From IMG/VR virus record IMGVR_UViG_3300027976_000129, positions 1 through 31,528 of that record: a stretch of 31,528 nucleotides of DNA. The stretch is one strand, 5' to 3'. Source of the stretch: a virus. The notes below the pieces were generated by a model, which ran no database searches, had not been told where the DNA came from, and saw only the letters and a program-made list of their open reading frames with translations. Positions 7,568 through 21,000 of this stretch are shown in pieces. The position numbers were made by a program, and so were the translations under genes. Each line of letters begins with the position of its first letter. Within the stretch, counting starts at the first letter, position 1.

Positions 7568-7575
7568 TATTTATC
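7568..7575 (-). promoter_or_regulatory. Late-promoter-like box GATAAATA before the 218-aa structural gene
   Basis: The box lies 5 nt upstream of the ATG at 7562 and directly after the stop codon of the preceding fibre gene. If transcription starts about 6 nt downstream, the ATG at 7562 would be at the very 5' end. The second in-frame ATG at 7535 would then have an ordinary 27-nt leader with a Shine-Dalgarno. Confidence 0.6.
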
Positions 7576-7577
7576 GC

Positions 7578-9002
7578 TTATAATCGGCCAACAACTACTT
7601 CTATTATGCCGTCGTTTCCTTCATGTTCTTCTAACGCTTTCCCGATAACAGTACCAAATTTTGGATCGTTTGTAGATCGCGCCCTGCCATTGCCAGCCGA
7701 CACTAGCATATCCCCTTTGCTTATACTACCTTGTACTTTACATGGTACACGCCCTTGCAATGCTATCATTACCGCATGGTCAGCTACAAGTTCATCATTC
7801 ATTCTAAATGCTGGTTGGGTAGACACTACTCCTGCTACTTTATTAGTATCATCTGATGCTATTGTAACTTCATACTCACCGCCAAACTGTAATACCGTTC
7901 CGGATTCATAATCTGCATCTGCTACGTACTTTTCTGCCAAATCAGCGTATTCTGCTGACGTAGCAACACCATATATTGTTGCAAATCTATTACCGGTCTG
8001 GCCAATATCACCAACTCCATTTGACCCATTTTTTGCAATAGCTGGCACAGTCAATGTTGTGAATGTTGCCGCGGCCGCAGTTGCATTACCAATAAGTGTT
8101 GAGTTAAGTGCGGCAAATTGCCCTAGTCCACCAATTACATTACCAGTTACAGTAACAATGCCGGCTTTAACTGTGCCGGTGTATGTTGGTAGATAAGTTG
8201 CCACTTGCACATTGCTGTAACCACCTGCGGCAGAAACAGCATCAGTTACATATCCAATCATACCAATATTTGCTGTGGTTACTGCGTTTGTTGTGTATCC
8301 AATTTGCCCAATATTTGCTGTGTTTACTCTTGATGTTATTACGCCATCTTGTACGGTGTTGGCAAAGGTTGACCAGTAATCTATATATCCAACCATGCCA
8401 ATGTTTGCTGTGTTTACTCTTGATGTAATTACGCCATCTTGGACTGTGTTAGCAAAATCAGTATAACCTATCTGTCCGATATTAGCAGTGTTTACTCTTG
8501 ATGTTATTACGCCATCTTGGACTGTGTTAGCAAAATCAGTATAACCTGTTTGACCAATGTTAGCTGTGTTTACTGCATTTGTTGTATAACCTATCTGTCC
8601 AATATTAGCAGTGTTTACTCTTGATGTTATTACGCCATCTTGGACTGTGTTAGCAAAATCAGTATAACCTGTTTGACCAATGTTAGCAGTAGTAACTGCG
8701 TTATCAGTATAACCTATTTGACCAATGTTAGCTGTGTTTACTGCATTTGTTGTATAACCTATCTGGCCAATGTTTGCTGTGACTATGGCTACTTCAGTGG
8801 CATACAACTGTGTAGCTTGCTGAACTGTATTAGCTGTCAGTGTAATAAGTTCGGAAGGGATCGTACCAAGTACATACGTTTTTAATGCACTTGATGTTGA
8901 TTTAACCGTAGAAAATGTGTTACCCGCGGTTTCAACCACCGGAACATAAATTGCATCAGTCCAGGCGCTTAGATTCGCCAGTTCACTTATTTTAATTGCC
9001 AT
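7578..9002 (-). CDS. Repeat-containing tail fibre protein C (474 aa)
   Basis: There are three regions. Residues 1-74 are a compact N-terminal module (MAIKISELANLSAWTDAIYV, then KTYVLG) of the kind that begins many phage fibre proteins. Residues 75-257 hold nine consecutive units starting TANIG(Q/M)xGY, in short (15-residue) and long (26- or 30-residue) forms, probably a repetitive triple-stranded shaft. From about 347 (AEYADLAEKYVAD, GTVLQFGGEYEV, LQGRVPCKV, KGDMLVSAGNG, GTVIGKALEEH, IIEVVVG) it carries the same C-terminal domain as fibre A. AGGA lies about 9 nt before the ATG, and an AATAAATA box 19 nt upstream fits a late promoter. The gene directly follows the giant baseplate gene. The receptor is unknown. 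Confidence 0.87.
   Translation of the reverse strand: MAIKISELANLSAWTDAIYVPVVETAGNTFSTVKSTSSALKTYVLGTIPSELITLTANTVQQATQLYATEVAIVTANIGQIGYTTNAVNTANIGQIGYTDNAVTTANIGQTGYTDFANTVQDGVITSRVNTANIGQIGYTTNAVNTANIGQTGYTDFANTVQDGVITSRVNTANIGQIGYTDFANTVQDGVITSRVNTANIGMVGYIDYWSTFANTVQDGVITSRVNTANIGQIGYTTNAVTTANIGMIGYVTDAVSAAGGYSNVQVATYLPTYTGTVKAGIVTVTGNVIGGLGQFAALNSTLIGNATAAAATFTTLTVPAIAKNGSNGVGDIGQTGNRFATIYGVATSAEYADLAEKYVADADYESGTVLQFGGEYEVTIASDDTNKVAGVVSTQPAFRMNDELVADHAVMIALQGRVPCKVQGSISKGDMLVSAGNGRARSTNDPKFGTVIGKALEEHEGNDGIIEVVVGRL
8232..8780 (-). repeat. Nine tandem TANIG-type units encoding a fibre shaft
   Basis: The unit order by length is 15, 15, 26, 15, 26, 26, 30, 15, 15 residues. Short units follow TANIGQIGYTTNAVN. 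Long units replace the tail with a DFANTVQDGVITSRVN block. The 30-residue unit has a further YIDYWSTF variation. Long-unit DNA is nearly identical between copies, with the same stretch beginning at about 8321, 8411, 8489 and 8611, which points to recent duplication or recombination. Confidence 0.92.
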
Positions 9003-9021
9003 AATTTCTTATCCTATACAC

Positions 9022-9029
9022 TATTTATT
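9022..9029 (-). promoter_or_regulatory. Late-promoter-like box AATAAATA before fibre gene C
   Basis: The box lies in the 22-nt gap after the giant gene and 19 nt before the ATG at 9002. A leader of about 13 nt would contain an AGGA Shine-Dalgarno. The first base differs from the other boxes (A instead of G). Confidence 0.5.
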
Positions 9030-12000
9030 CTTTTATAATTACATCGTCTAAAGCTTCAGTTATGAGAGCTGACGTTCCGAGTTCTGTTGTTAATGTTCCT
9101 GCTGGTAGATCTATTAAATCTGCTTCGTGGTCAGCTGGTTGACCTTTTAAGAACAGTATTTGTACTGTTTCGCCACCACTGAATCCTGTGCCATCTGCGG
9201 CTGTTCCAGTTCCTGGATTCTGCCAGGTGGTTGATGTGACCAATGTTGTTCCGGCTAAGATAGTTCTTACGTATGCATTACCAACAGTTAAATTGCTACT
9301 TAATGTAGTAGTTCCAAATGCAGTATTTGGCACTCGCTGTGTTTTTGGAGTGCCGTCAGTAACACTACTACCATTAGGCACTATATTTGCTGTTGCAGTC
9401 CCCCAGGTACCTCTACGTATTTGTCCTATTGCGTTAGCAGAGAATATAGCTCTCACGTTGCCTGTGTCAAATACTGCGTTAGCAGAAATGGTTGCAGTAG
9501 CTACATAAACATTGCTGTCATATCTAATTACTGCACTGTCAACATAAGCAGTGTTGGCTGTCCAATCTACAACTTCAGAGGCATAGTTTCTCCAGTAAGT
9601 TATTCGTTCACCATTGATAAAGATTACACCAGGGTCGTTAAGTCCTAGATCTGGTGTAATAAGTATGTCGGTATTATTTAGAAAAATCTCAGTATCACTG
9701 CGTAACAATTCTTTAGCTGTTGTTGTGCTATAACTGTCAGCAATTCTTAAAAAATTTGTTTCACCTGATATATCAGTGAATATTCTATACCCTACAGTGG
9801 CATTAGCATTAGTATAGGTAGAGACATTTGACGTAAATACTCGCATATTTAACGTGTCAAATACAATGCCTGGCACTAGTTCTTCTGGAGCATGACTTGA
9901 CCAACGGTCAACATAGGCTCCGCCATCTACATTAATGTCTTCAGGTCTGCTACCTAACGCTGTGTCTGTGTAAGTACTGCGGATGATAGTGTCTACAGCA
10001 TTTTGGCTAAGCATCTCATTACCGTCTTCGTCATATTCAACTGCGTCAAACACTGTTGAGTCGTATGGTGTAGATAAAGAGCTTATAAAATCAACGGCTG
10101 TTGGATATACTGTTCTCCATGTGCCATCTACCCTGATGTTACCATTGCGGATTGATGTGTTGCTTAACACAAAGTCCGCTGTTGATTTAATAGTACCTTG
10201 CACTTTAACTGCTGACCATACTCTGGTTACAGATATATTAGCATCTAGCACTGGCCATTCGACTGCTGTAGTTAATGCAATAGTAGATGATATTGGTTTA
10301 ATAGAAACATTTGACCATGTACTAGTGTTGCCGGCAAATACGTTAGAAGATAGAAGAGTATCTCCATTAATGAATATATTTCCTGTAGTGTTAAAAGTAA
10401 AATCATTATTCTTAATAAAGTAGGCTGTTGCTGAACTAATTACATTGCCTTGTGTTGCACCAATGGCATTACCATACACTATAGCATTTGCACCAGTTGA
10501 TGGTTGTGTAATAAAGTCCCCAATGTTAGCTGTAAAGACACTGTAGAGTGGGTAAGCAGATGTGGAACCATCAACTGTAAAAATATGATCAGCTAAGAAG
10601 TTTAAGTACATGTCAGCTTCTGGTTGTATGATTACATTGCCTGTGTGTCCTGCTACTAATCCATGGGCTCCGCTAAATGTTACGTTAGCTAGTATTTCTC
10701 CACTGAATCCAGGTTGTTGATTAAAGTTTAATCCTTGTATCTGCACTCCTGGATATTCAATTCCAGGAATCAATTGATTTAAATCTTTTGCTGCCATGTC
10801 TGACTGCGGACTGTAATATGCCATGATTCGATCGTTGGCGTTATCAAAATCGGCCGCTGAGTAAACAGTATACTCACTGGTAACAAATGAGTTACTTGTG
10901 GTTACATTTGCTATTACTTGGTAGCCAACATTTCCGTAACTTACGATAGTGTTGGATTCAAAGAATGTATTTGTTTGCCAAGGTTGTACGGATGTACCAT
11001 AAGAGATTCTATCAAATTTCAGTGTGGTGTCAAATGTTCTTATTTTATTATTTTTTAACACAGCGTAAGCAGTTGCCGGAGTGCCTTGTTGTGTGGTTGT
11101 TGTAAACCCAAAGCTGATTGCTGTGTTAGTGAACACACTTGTGTTAGCTGTCGTCATAACTATTTTAAGATTTGCACGATCAATGTTTTCTATTATAGTG
11201 TTGGCTGTGAATGCAGTGTTGGCCGACATCCCAACAAATAACCCATTGGTCGAATTAACAGTGTATGTATTTGATATTATATTTGCATTGCCACCTATGA
11301 TAGTAACGTTACTAACTGTTGTTCCGTTGATTGTAATTGTCGGAGTTGTTACATAATCCTTGCCTTCAGTTACCACAGTTATACTAGTTACAGAACCAGT
11401 ATCTCCATTGATTGTTGCTGTGGCTGTTGCTTGTACGTTAGCCCCGCCGCCTGATATAGTTACAGTAGGTATGCTAGTATATCCACTGCCTGCATTGGTT
11501 ATAATTATGTTGTCAACAACAAAAGTTCTATTGTTATACCAATTTGGATAATCAATGTTAACCAATCCGCCATTGTTATTTAGATATCCTGTAGACCACA
11601 GTGAACTATCTTTTGCAACATACTCGCCACTCGGACTGCGGAACTGTTTTAGATCTTGATCATAATATGGTGCAAGATCAAAGTCAGTTAGATCTCCGCC
11701 AAACGAATCGTTACGAGTATAGTTTGTTAGATACTCGCGTATTTTAGTCCTGTATGGTTTTACTTCTTCTATGTAATTCTCATAGTAGGTTAAATTGTCT
11801 TTGATATAATTGGCCGGTTGACCTAACTCTCTCAAATAATGGGTTACGCTAATGAAACTTGTTTTAAATACCCAATCCACATATTGTTGCTCAGTGAATA
11901 GATAATTAATCATCACAAAGAATAGTTTATTAAACTCTCCCTGTAACTCGCCAACAAATATATCATCTCGCAGTGCATTTATGATATACCTTGTTTCGAT

Positions 12001-15000
12001 GTTTGGGCTTTGGTCAAACCTGTTTGCTTCAAATCCTTGATTACCTAAGCCAATACCGTTATCACTAAAATTACCCAAAGACTTACTTAGTTGTATGGTA
12101 CCGTTTTGTATGCCAACCGTTGCATACGTACCGTCATTGGTAACAGTTAATAAATTCCATCCGCCACCAGTAGCTGTTGTAACTTTAACTAAAACTTCAT
12201 CACCAATTGATGCAGATAATTTTAATGCATCCGGGAGAGTATCAACCACATACTCAATGACCTCATTGGCATCATACCCAGCGGCATACCAATCAACATA
12301 TGACCAATAAAGGCTAGTTTTATAACTTTGTATTTTTGCCAATGCCCAAGTGTTATCAGCTTGTAGTTCATATAGTACCCACAGGTTATCCTGCGTGGTA
12401 TCTTGCTCTACTAATACTTTATATCCAGTTAACAAATCGGATATATTAATATATGGCAACTCTACTTCTGTTGGAATAGCAATATCATATTCGCCCAATT
12501 TGATACTAGGTTTTGCCTCTTCAGAAAGCATCTGTGTTAGATCATATTGACGTGCTATAGGTTTAGTGATCAATATAGAATTAACATAAGTGACCAAATC
12601 ACCCATTGCTTTTAATCTATCACTGAATATAGTCTGTCTTGGTCGGATGTCAATCCCGTACCTATCAGCTGGGTTTAATGTAGGGTCTGGTACTGTTCTG
12701 CCATTGACGTCAATTCCAGATAGACTGTCTATCATCTTGTTAACAATCTTACTTGGGATTAGATTAACTGGGTTCCCTTGTTGTATTAATTCATACTCAC
12801 TGTGAATTAAACTTGAATTCTTTAACAGGTCATGATCAAGATGTAATATGGTATTTTGTGCTGATAGATATTCGCTAACATTATACACTATGATTGCATT
12901 GTTTTGTATAATCGCTGAGTAAGCAATTCCTTGTGATTTAGGATTGGCTATATAGTTTGCAATTGTTTGTATAGATAAATTTCTAGTTTCGTCATTACCT
13001 GTCAGGCTGGTTTTGTTAGTGACCCAGAAATAATAAACGCTTTCAATAATGTTTGATATTGGATTTACCCTAGACACCTCAACATAGTTGCTGTTATCCG
13101 CATATTTTGGTATGCCGTCATATCCAGCATCAACATATTGGCTAGGCAACACTGTGCTTTCTACCCATTCACAGATTTCTACTAGACTGCCAGGGAATAG
13201 TCTTCCCCAATTAATACTACGATATTCTAAATTACTTTGTTCATAATCAACAAAACGAACTTGTCCTAAATTCCACCAAACTTGATTTACTTGTGAATCG
13301 CTCCAATGGAAGGCAGAGTTTGCCTTTGCTCCGCGATTATAAACAGCAGGATCGTATTCAGTTTTAAAGGAAATTTCTTGATCTGCAACACCTAATATCT
13401 TACCTTTTGCAGGGTCGATGAATTCTAAATTAGTTAAGATGGTGTTGGATACTTTACTGTATAAGAACATCCTATTAACTGTGTCAACATCAACTCTAGG
13501 TTGTTCGTATCTTATAAGATTCCATCCTCGTGTCATTGCTGGGTTTGAGAATACATAGATACTTCCAGTGTCAATTCCTTGTGTGTCATCACCCGGTGCC
13601 GATACTACAATTTGTCCGCCCATTACATCTATGGCGGCCCCAAATCTATCACCTGAATTTAATCTATCAGTTGGTGTTAAAACATTACCGTCTATGTCTG
13701 GAAGATTAAGTTGCTGTGCAAATGCATACCTACCAGGATTTTCTACTTCATTACGTGGGTCATCATATAATTCATAAACATAAACACTGCCACTGCCGTT
13801 AATGTCATCTGTAAAGATTGTGCTGTCATCATCTAACGTCAATTCGCTGTCGTCAAATGTAGCGTCTGCTTTAGTAGTGCCACGTTCACTACCAATTACT
13901 AACATATAAGCATTTTGTGCCAATACTACTTTGTTACCAAAGTATTCGCCTTGGGCATTATGCGGACTTACTATGATTTGCATAAATGCAAATACTTTCA
14001 TTTCAGCATCTTGTAGAACACCATTGCTAGATCCTGACAATATTCTTAATAAGTTTTTAGCAACTGTTGAGTCTGAATCTAATTTTAAATATCCATTGGC
14101 ATTTGTTGCAGTAACTCCAAGAATGTCAGCAGTATTGATGTCATCAACTAACGAGTCTAATGTTGTTCCAGTAAGGGTTATTTCGTAGTTGTCTAAACGA
14201 ATTGTGTTACCGGGGGTAAATGTCGGGTTCAACGCTTCACCGGTGTTAGTTCCGTATAGCCTGCCCCTGTTATGGAATTTCCAAACCGCGCCTGTATTAT
14301 ATGCTGTGCCATTGTCGTAGTAAGGTGCACCTACATAGATTGCACAGTTGTTAGAACAAATAGTTAAGTCAGTGCCAAACGCCGCGCCTGTTTGTATTGC
14401 ATCGGTACCACCTGTTAGACTGTCGACTCCAATTAATTGTTCTAATAGATTGAACTGATTAGTTTCAATATAAACAACTTGTCCTAAAGCAGGCGGATTA
14501 ATAAATGTTAGGGTGGTACCACCAATGGTGGGTGGAAGGTAATCCTCAACAGTAATTCCATCAATTGACACTTTGTGTACTAAATCGATTGTTCCTGTTG
14601 TTGTGTATGTTAATGTCCCTGTACTTGCAAATGCTTCAATAACTCTGTCATATACATAAACAGCACCAGCGCCTTGTACCCACTCACCAGCTACAAAAAC
14701 ATTAGCATTGGGTGCGCCAACACCTAGTTGTGCGCCGTCAAGACTTGAATCCATTGAGGACCCAAATGCGCTACCGCTCTCTCCCTGGATGACGTTAGCT
14801 AATACATAGTAAGGTGCTTGCGTAATCACGTAAGTGTCTTGAGTTAAATTTTCTTTAAAGCTAATACTAGTTCCGCTCACTGTATAATCTAAATATGGAA
14901 TAAACGTCCTGTTTGAATTTCTGACTAATAGTGAATCAGCCGCATTAGCTACTGATGGTGTAAATGATGTTCCGATGACACTCAAATTTGATACACTATA

Positions 15001-18000
15001 AAGTGTTTCAGCATACAGTGAGGAGTCGATAGAATTAATTGATATGTTAGCCGCTACATTTCCTATGTCAAATCCAACTGCGGTGTCAACTACAATATTT
15101 GATGCCCAGCTACTTCCAATAATTGTGTTACCAGCTGATATTACTCTAGCTGTTGCTCCAGTTAATGGATACGTAACATAGTCTCCCACGAAGGCAGCAA
15201 CATTACCGTCAAGTCGTAGGGTGTTACGGTTATTAATTGATACAATATCTTGTTCTGATGATACGTGAGTGTTTAATCCGTATACATATACTCTGTCGTT
15301 TCCCGGGGCGCCTACATATAGCCATTCACCATATTCACTTAGTGATATGCTAGACCCAAATCTATCTCCGGTTGTGGTAACATCCTTGCTCCACAGTACC
15401 TGTGGCTCATTGAATGAAGTAGTTCCTGCAGGTCTATTGTAGAGATATACTAAACCAATATTTCCATAGCTACCAGGTGCACCAATGGCAACCTTCTCAA
15501 CTGCCTGATCAATACTGTGCCCAAATTCACTTGTAACCACTATTGCATTACCAGCGGCTGGCACTAAACTAGTGCCTGCTACAAGATTGCCTGCATAATT
15601 TTTATCAAATGTATTAACTCGACCAGTGGTCACTTCTGCACCACCACTATAGTACGGAACAGTATTTGCAAAGGGACTTCCTACTGTTGCTAAAAGTCCG
15701 TCATAACTAAATTTAACTGATTGGCCGTACCCATTAGTTGCATATTCAGAACTAGATTTTAATAGGGACTCTTTATAATCCCACGGTTTAGTTTTTTCGT
15801 ATACCTTCCAGCCACCACTTGGTACATCATAAGGTTGCCCTTGCGCCGTTGTGGTTTCACCGTCATTATCAATCCAAATCTTATCACCTACACGCCACCC
15901 TTGTTTAGGATCAGTTAATCCAAATACCCTAGAATCTTCCATGTATTGAAATCTTAGGCTATCTAACACAAACAACATACCAGTGCCATTGGATGTATTA
16001 AGATCGTCTAGATTGTCAGGGTTACCAAGATATTGTGCTGTAACTCTCTTAAGGTCGGGTGTCTTGTACACTTGATAGAAACCATCAAAATTAACATCAA
16101 ACCCACGTACTAAAAATATATCGTCTTTAACTAGTCCGTGCTGTCCTGATGACGTCCAAGTGACATAACCATCTAAGGCATTAGTTAATAATACTACTTG
16201 ATTGTTTGTTTCAGACACTCTATAGACATTCCATTTTCCTGTAAAGTCTTTAGCAGTCCATATTGTATATCCTGTTCCAATGACATCAGTTAAATTATCT
16301 AACGTAGAGTAGTCAGCTATGTCATATATTGTTGTATCTACGTCATCAATGTTAACATATCCAGCAGTTAAGATGTCGTTGTCATAGTTACTGTGGCTAT
16401 CTCTATTGATGGCAATATTGCCATTGAATTTAGCGCCAGACTGATCAAAGAATTTATAAAGTTGGCCTTGATTAAATGTGTCTAATCCATTACCTTCGTT
16501 AGCATTATCAGTTCCAACAAATTTTATAGTAGCTGGATTAACTGATATTGCTTTTTCGTCAAGAGCAATTTCAACATAAGGATTAGAAGTTATCGCGCCA
16601 TACTCGCCTGTGCGAATCGCCCATTCTTCATAATAATTAATATTGCTAGAAAGTGTATTAAAGTTTGCTTTAGTTAATGCATCAATCGCATTCTTTGTTC
16701 CTTTTTGTTTTATATAACCTTTATAAAATTCAATTTGTGTTGTTTCAGTTAACCCTAGGTCGTCTAGATACTGTCTTGGTTTATATCCAATTAGACCGTG
16801 ACTGTATGCCATCTGATCTTTATCGCGTATCTTGCCGTAGCTGTCATAGTAACTTTGAGACTCAACAGCAGTAGTTGAGAAGTTACTGAGCAATCCAGAT
16901 TTTATTTCTGATTTAGGTATCTGTTTCCAGGTAGTAAAATTAAATTCTGTCGTGCCGGGAACATTTTTTAAAGCTACATAATATTGCTCTTTGTATACGA
17001 TTAGGTCGCCTTTAAGATAGTCAACCCCGACTTGCCATTCTGGTACGGTTTCGTTGTTGTAAACAAATCCTGGAGCATACATGCTACCATCCCAAAGGTC
17101 TGTCTTTTGCCCAATGAGTTTTAATCTAAATTGTCTGTTGCCTAACTCAGGACGATATATCACATCATTGAACACTGTGGTGTTGTCAAAGACTAACACA
17201 TGCTCATACTGCACCAGGGCCAATTCAACCAGGGCCAATACATTGTCATCTGATAATGTAACACTAAAGTTATTAGAACTACGTGTAATCTGATATCCAG
17301 TATTTTTTACTAGATTAAAATTTTGATCTACGATTTTACTACCGTGTTGACTGTCTTCGATGCCGTCAACTATGTTACCTTGTGTTACTACTTTTATACT
17401 ATTTGTAACTGGACTTAATACCAATATGCTACCTGGTTTCCATCCTTGCTGTGCCCAGAATAAAAATTCTCTAACACTTAATTTCCAGTTACGTGTTTCA
17501 CCGAGATCACCATCTCTATCATTGAAGGTAAAGCCCTGTGCTATGAGATGTCTCTCATAACTTATAAGGAAGTCAACTACCTGCTGTATGGTCTTAAATT
17601 CATAACCGTATGGTACTGTTAATTTTACAGACTGATAGTCATTGAAGACATATCCTGTTTCGTCTTGAACCGTAATGCCATATCCATTATTATTAGCAAT
17701 ACTGGGAATGATAGTGAAGTAAGGTTTGTGTAAATCATAGCCTCGCACACTAAAGCCATTTGTTGATTTTTCAACAATTACAGCACTGTATGTTAATTTG
17801 CTAAGTGGTGTTGACTTATTCAATAAGACGTCATAGTTCTCATCTGGAATCATGATACTAGCATTGGTGCTTGTTGGTGAGCTTTGCTCTGCTAGAACCT
17901 GTAAATATTTCTTATCACTGAATCCTGCCATCTTATATGCTAATTTAACATTATAGTTTTCTAGCATTGTATTAATTTTTACTGACGGTGTTATGCCAAG

Positions 18001-21000
18001 ATTTTTTAAATAGTCAGCGATCCAATTTAGATAACCGGCGCCCCTGTTAATGACTGTTGGTAATAATGGGTCTATATAACCATTGTATACTATCTCATCC
18101 TGTCTAACATGATGATTATTAACAAATGTCAGATATTGGCGTAAGCTAGTATTGTAGCGAATATTATACGTGTCGATGAATCTGCCAAAATACACTGCTG
18201 GTTTAAGTAATGCCATAGCTTGTTGCAAGACATATGGATAATCACTACTGCTTCTCCACGCCCATTCAACTGGCCCCAATTGTCCGGTTGCCCAAGATGT
18301 TGCGGCATCTATAGAATTTGATGCTAACGCCACTACTTTCTCTGGACTTAATAAGTATCCGTTTTGATCTACTGGAATAATCTGTGACAGTCCTGGACGA
18401 GCATAGTTTGTATCTATACCAACCCCCGATCCCATGTCAACCAACGACCGCGGGCCACCGTATATTCGACCCGCTTCTAGATCATCCCACAACAGTTTGT
18501 TACCGCCTGTGTATGGTCCTGCGCCATAACGGTCTTCCCACCAATTTGGTTTTGTTGAGAAACCTAACATTTCCCATGGTCGGATATGTGGATATATGGT
18601 GTCATAGAAGTATTGATAAACTGCACGCCAACTGCCTGGCAGGTATTCGCCGTCGATGCGATCAACAAATCTTGAATAGTTCCATGTAAACGGTTCGTTA
18701 CTTTGGAATGAACTGTTAGTACTGAAATCAACTCTGTTCCTGCCAACCCAGGTCATAAACCCTTTTGATGTAACGTTCCACACCTCTGAGTAAGAATATC
18801 CAGATTCTCTGAACTTGCCTGGCATTGCAGAAAGCAATTCATTTTGATATGTATTGCTGTCTGGTAATTTAATGTTGTTGTAGATACGTTTTTCTAATTC
18901 AAGAAGCAGGGTATCTCTGTAATCACTAAATGCAGGTGTAATGCTACCGTCGTGACCACGTATCACAGTGATCGCAGTTCTATAAGTGTCATCAGTAATA
19001 ATCTCTGGCATAAACTTTGGATATGTGCCAAGTTTCGACGGAGTTTCTGGTATGTAAGAACCATCAGTATTTGCATATTCAACCATGGTTATTACGTCAC
19101 CAACAGCAAATGTCACATAATTAACATCAAAGGTAACTGCTGGCCTTGTGGCATCAAATGAGTAGTCTTTGCCTAATATTAATTGTGTGCCATTTAGGTA
19201 TACTAACACTGCTTGGTTAGTTAATGTTGTGGACGAAAATACATTTGTAATTTCATAACTAAGAACAAACGGATCAAACACACTGTATGTTATAACGTTC
19301 TTCAATGTTCCGTATGGAATCATGTCACTGTAATGCCATGGTGATGAAACATTCTTATTAATGTTTATTTGTGCAAGTATGATGTCAACGCTAGCGACAG
19401 GGTCTGACGAATCTATGCCTGGAGATGATACCGCCAACTCAAGAAACTTGTTCTTAAATTTTGCATACTCTCTCTGTGCATATTGAATTGCATCAACAAA
19501 GTTTGCTTTGTCATCTATCAGGAATAGTTCAGCATAAGGAATAGGTGCACTGTGTTGTAATATACTACCACCTTGGCCAGTGATGCTTATGTCTCTTAGA
19601 TTTGATAGCCCAAGGATGTCTCCTACTAATGCCGTGCTATTTGTTCCTAATGCCACAACGTGATTTCTAATTTGTCCAAGCGTCAATGACGTTATATCAG
19701 TATTCTGTGCATTTAGATCTAAGTTTAAAGGAACTTGATAGTATGCTTCTTTACTAATTTGATCACTATAAACTAATGCATTAATAGTATCACCTTGGAC
19801 CAACGTAGTATTCAGCGTTATCTTGTTTGTAGCTGATATAGTCCACTGTGTCTGTTTTAGTAGTTTTTGATTCTGATAAACTTTAACATAAGGAATCGTA
19901 TCTGAGAACCCATGTACATTTTGATTTTTTGGCGTAACGTCTAGTGCAAATAGATTATTTGTTCCGTCGTATTCAAATGCGAATATCTGATATTGCTTGC
20001 TAGGTTCGTTGACTGTGTGCCAAGTATTTTTAGGTGTGGTTGTCCTATTAGACTGTATAGACTGCAAGAATCCAATATTAGTACTTTTTTCTGTAACGTC
20101 TTGGTCAATCACATAATCAAACTTATCAGTATTAAAATAGTTAGAGAAAAGAATATCACCTTGACTATTAAAACTCCTATAGCTTAACGGAAAGCCTAAA
20201 ACACTGTCGTTGGTTCCTGTTGTTCCACGTTGATATCCAAATAATTTTGTTCCAACAAAACTACTGCGTGGATAATAGTCAGTGTTTGACAAACTTCTAT
20301 TATTATTATCGTAAACATCAAACAATGGATCTTGTTGTGCCGCTGTTTTTTGTTGACTTTCATTCCACTGTGTTCCGTTATACCACCAGGCACTGCCTTT
20401 GTATCTACCGGCACCAACTACTACTGAGTCCCACTCTTCCGCATCACCATCGTCTGCTTTAGTTAAGTTGATATGGAATGTGCCTTCTGGTGCACCATCT
20501 GAGTCAACTTCATATTGTACTAAATTAAGAACATATATTTTATTTTTTACCAATGGATCATTGTCGTTAGCAAATAGTACACGCATGCCATCAAACAATG
20601 TGATGCCAAATGCTGTTGTTAATGTTTTACCTTCTAGCTCTGTAAAAGCGTCTGTGATTACAGTGTCTAAAATATCAATATGCCGCTTACCAATTCGTCC
20701 ATGGTTGAATAGTTGCAGGTCACCTTCAAATTGTATTATAGGACGTTGAGCACGCAAGTCTTGTGAGAGAACTAATATCTCAGAATTGTAAGTTGCTGTG
20801 GCTTCAATGACTGCAGAGTGTACCCAGCGATTACTACGTGACCATGCATTTAGATCTAATGCGTCTCTTTTTATTGTGATATAGTCTGGAAATACTTTAT
20901 CCGGAAAAGCCTCGTAAACAGTTGTTCCTGAGGCTATGCTGTTGTGCCCACTTACTGCTTGTCCCTTATCAATGTTTGCTATTGAGTCAAGGGTAGTTAT

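Noticed and set aside
8232-8780. Possible CRISPR array
   Set aside because: The repeats are in frame, encode a fibre shaft, have unequal lengths and carry no unique spacers.
8183-8885. Plus-strand open frames with Cys/Leu-rich repeats
   Set aside because: The repeats are the antisense reading of the TANIG units of fibre C. No independent coding signal.
13530-15740. Calcium-binding sites of integrin type in the propeller
   Set aside because: The DxDxDG loop expected after the FG strand is not present in the repeats, so calcium binding is not claimed.
18564-20417. Minus-strand open frames at 18564-18746 and 20196-20417 inside the giant gene
   Set aside because: Out-of-frame readings inside a long conserved coding region, with no ribosome-binding site or recognisable sequence.
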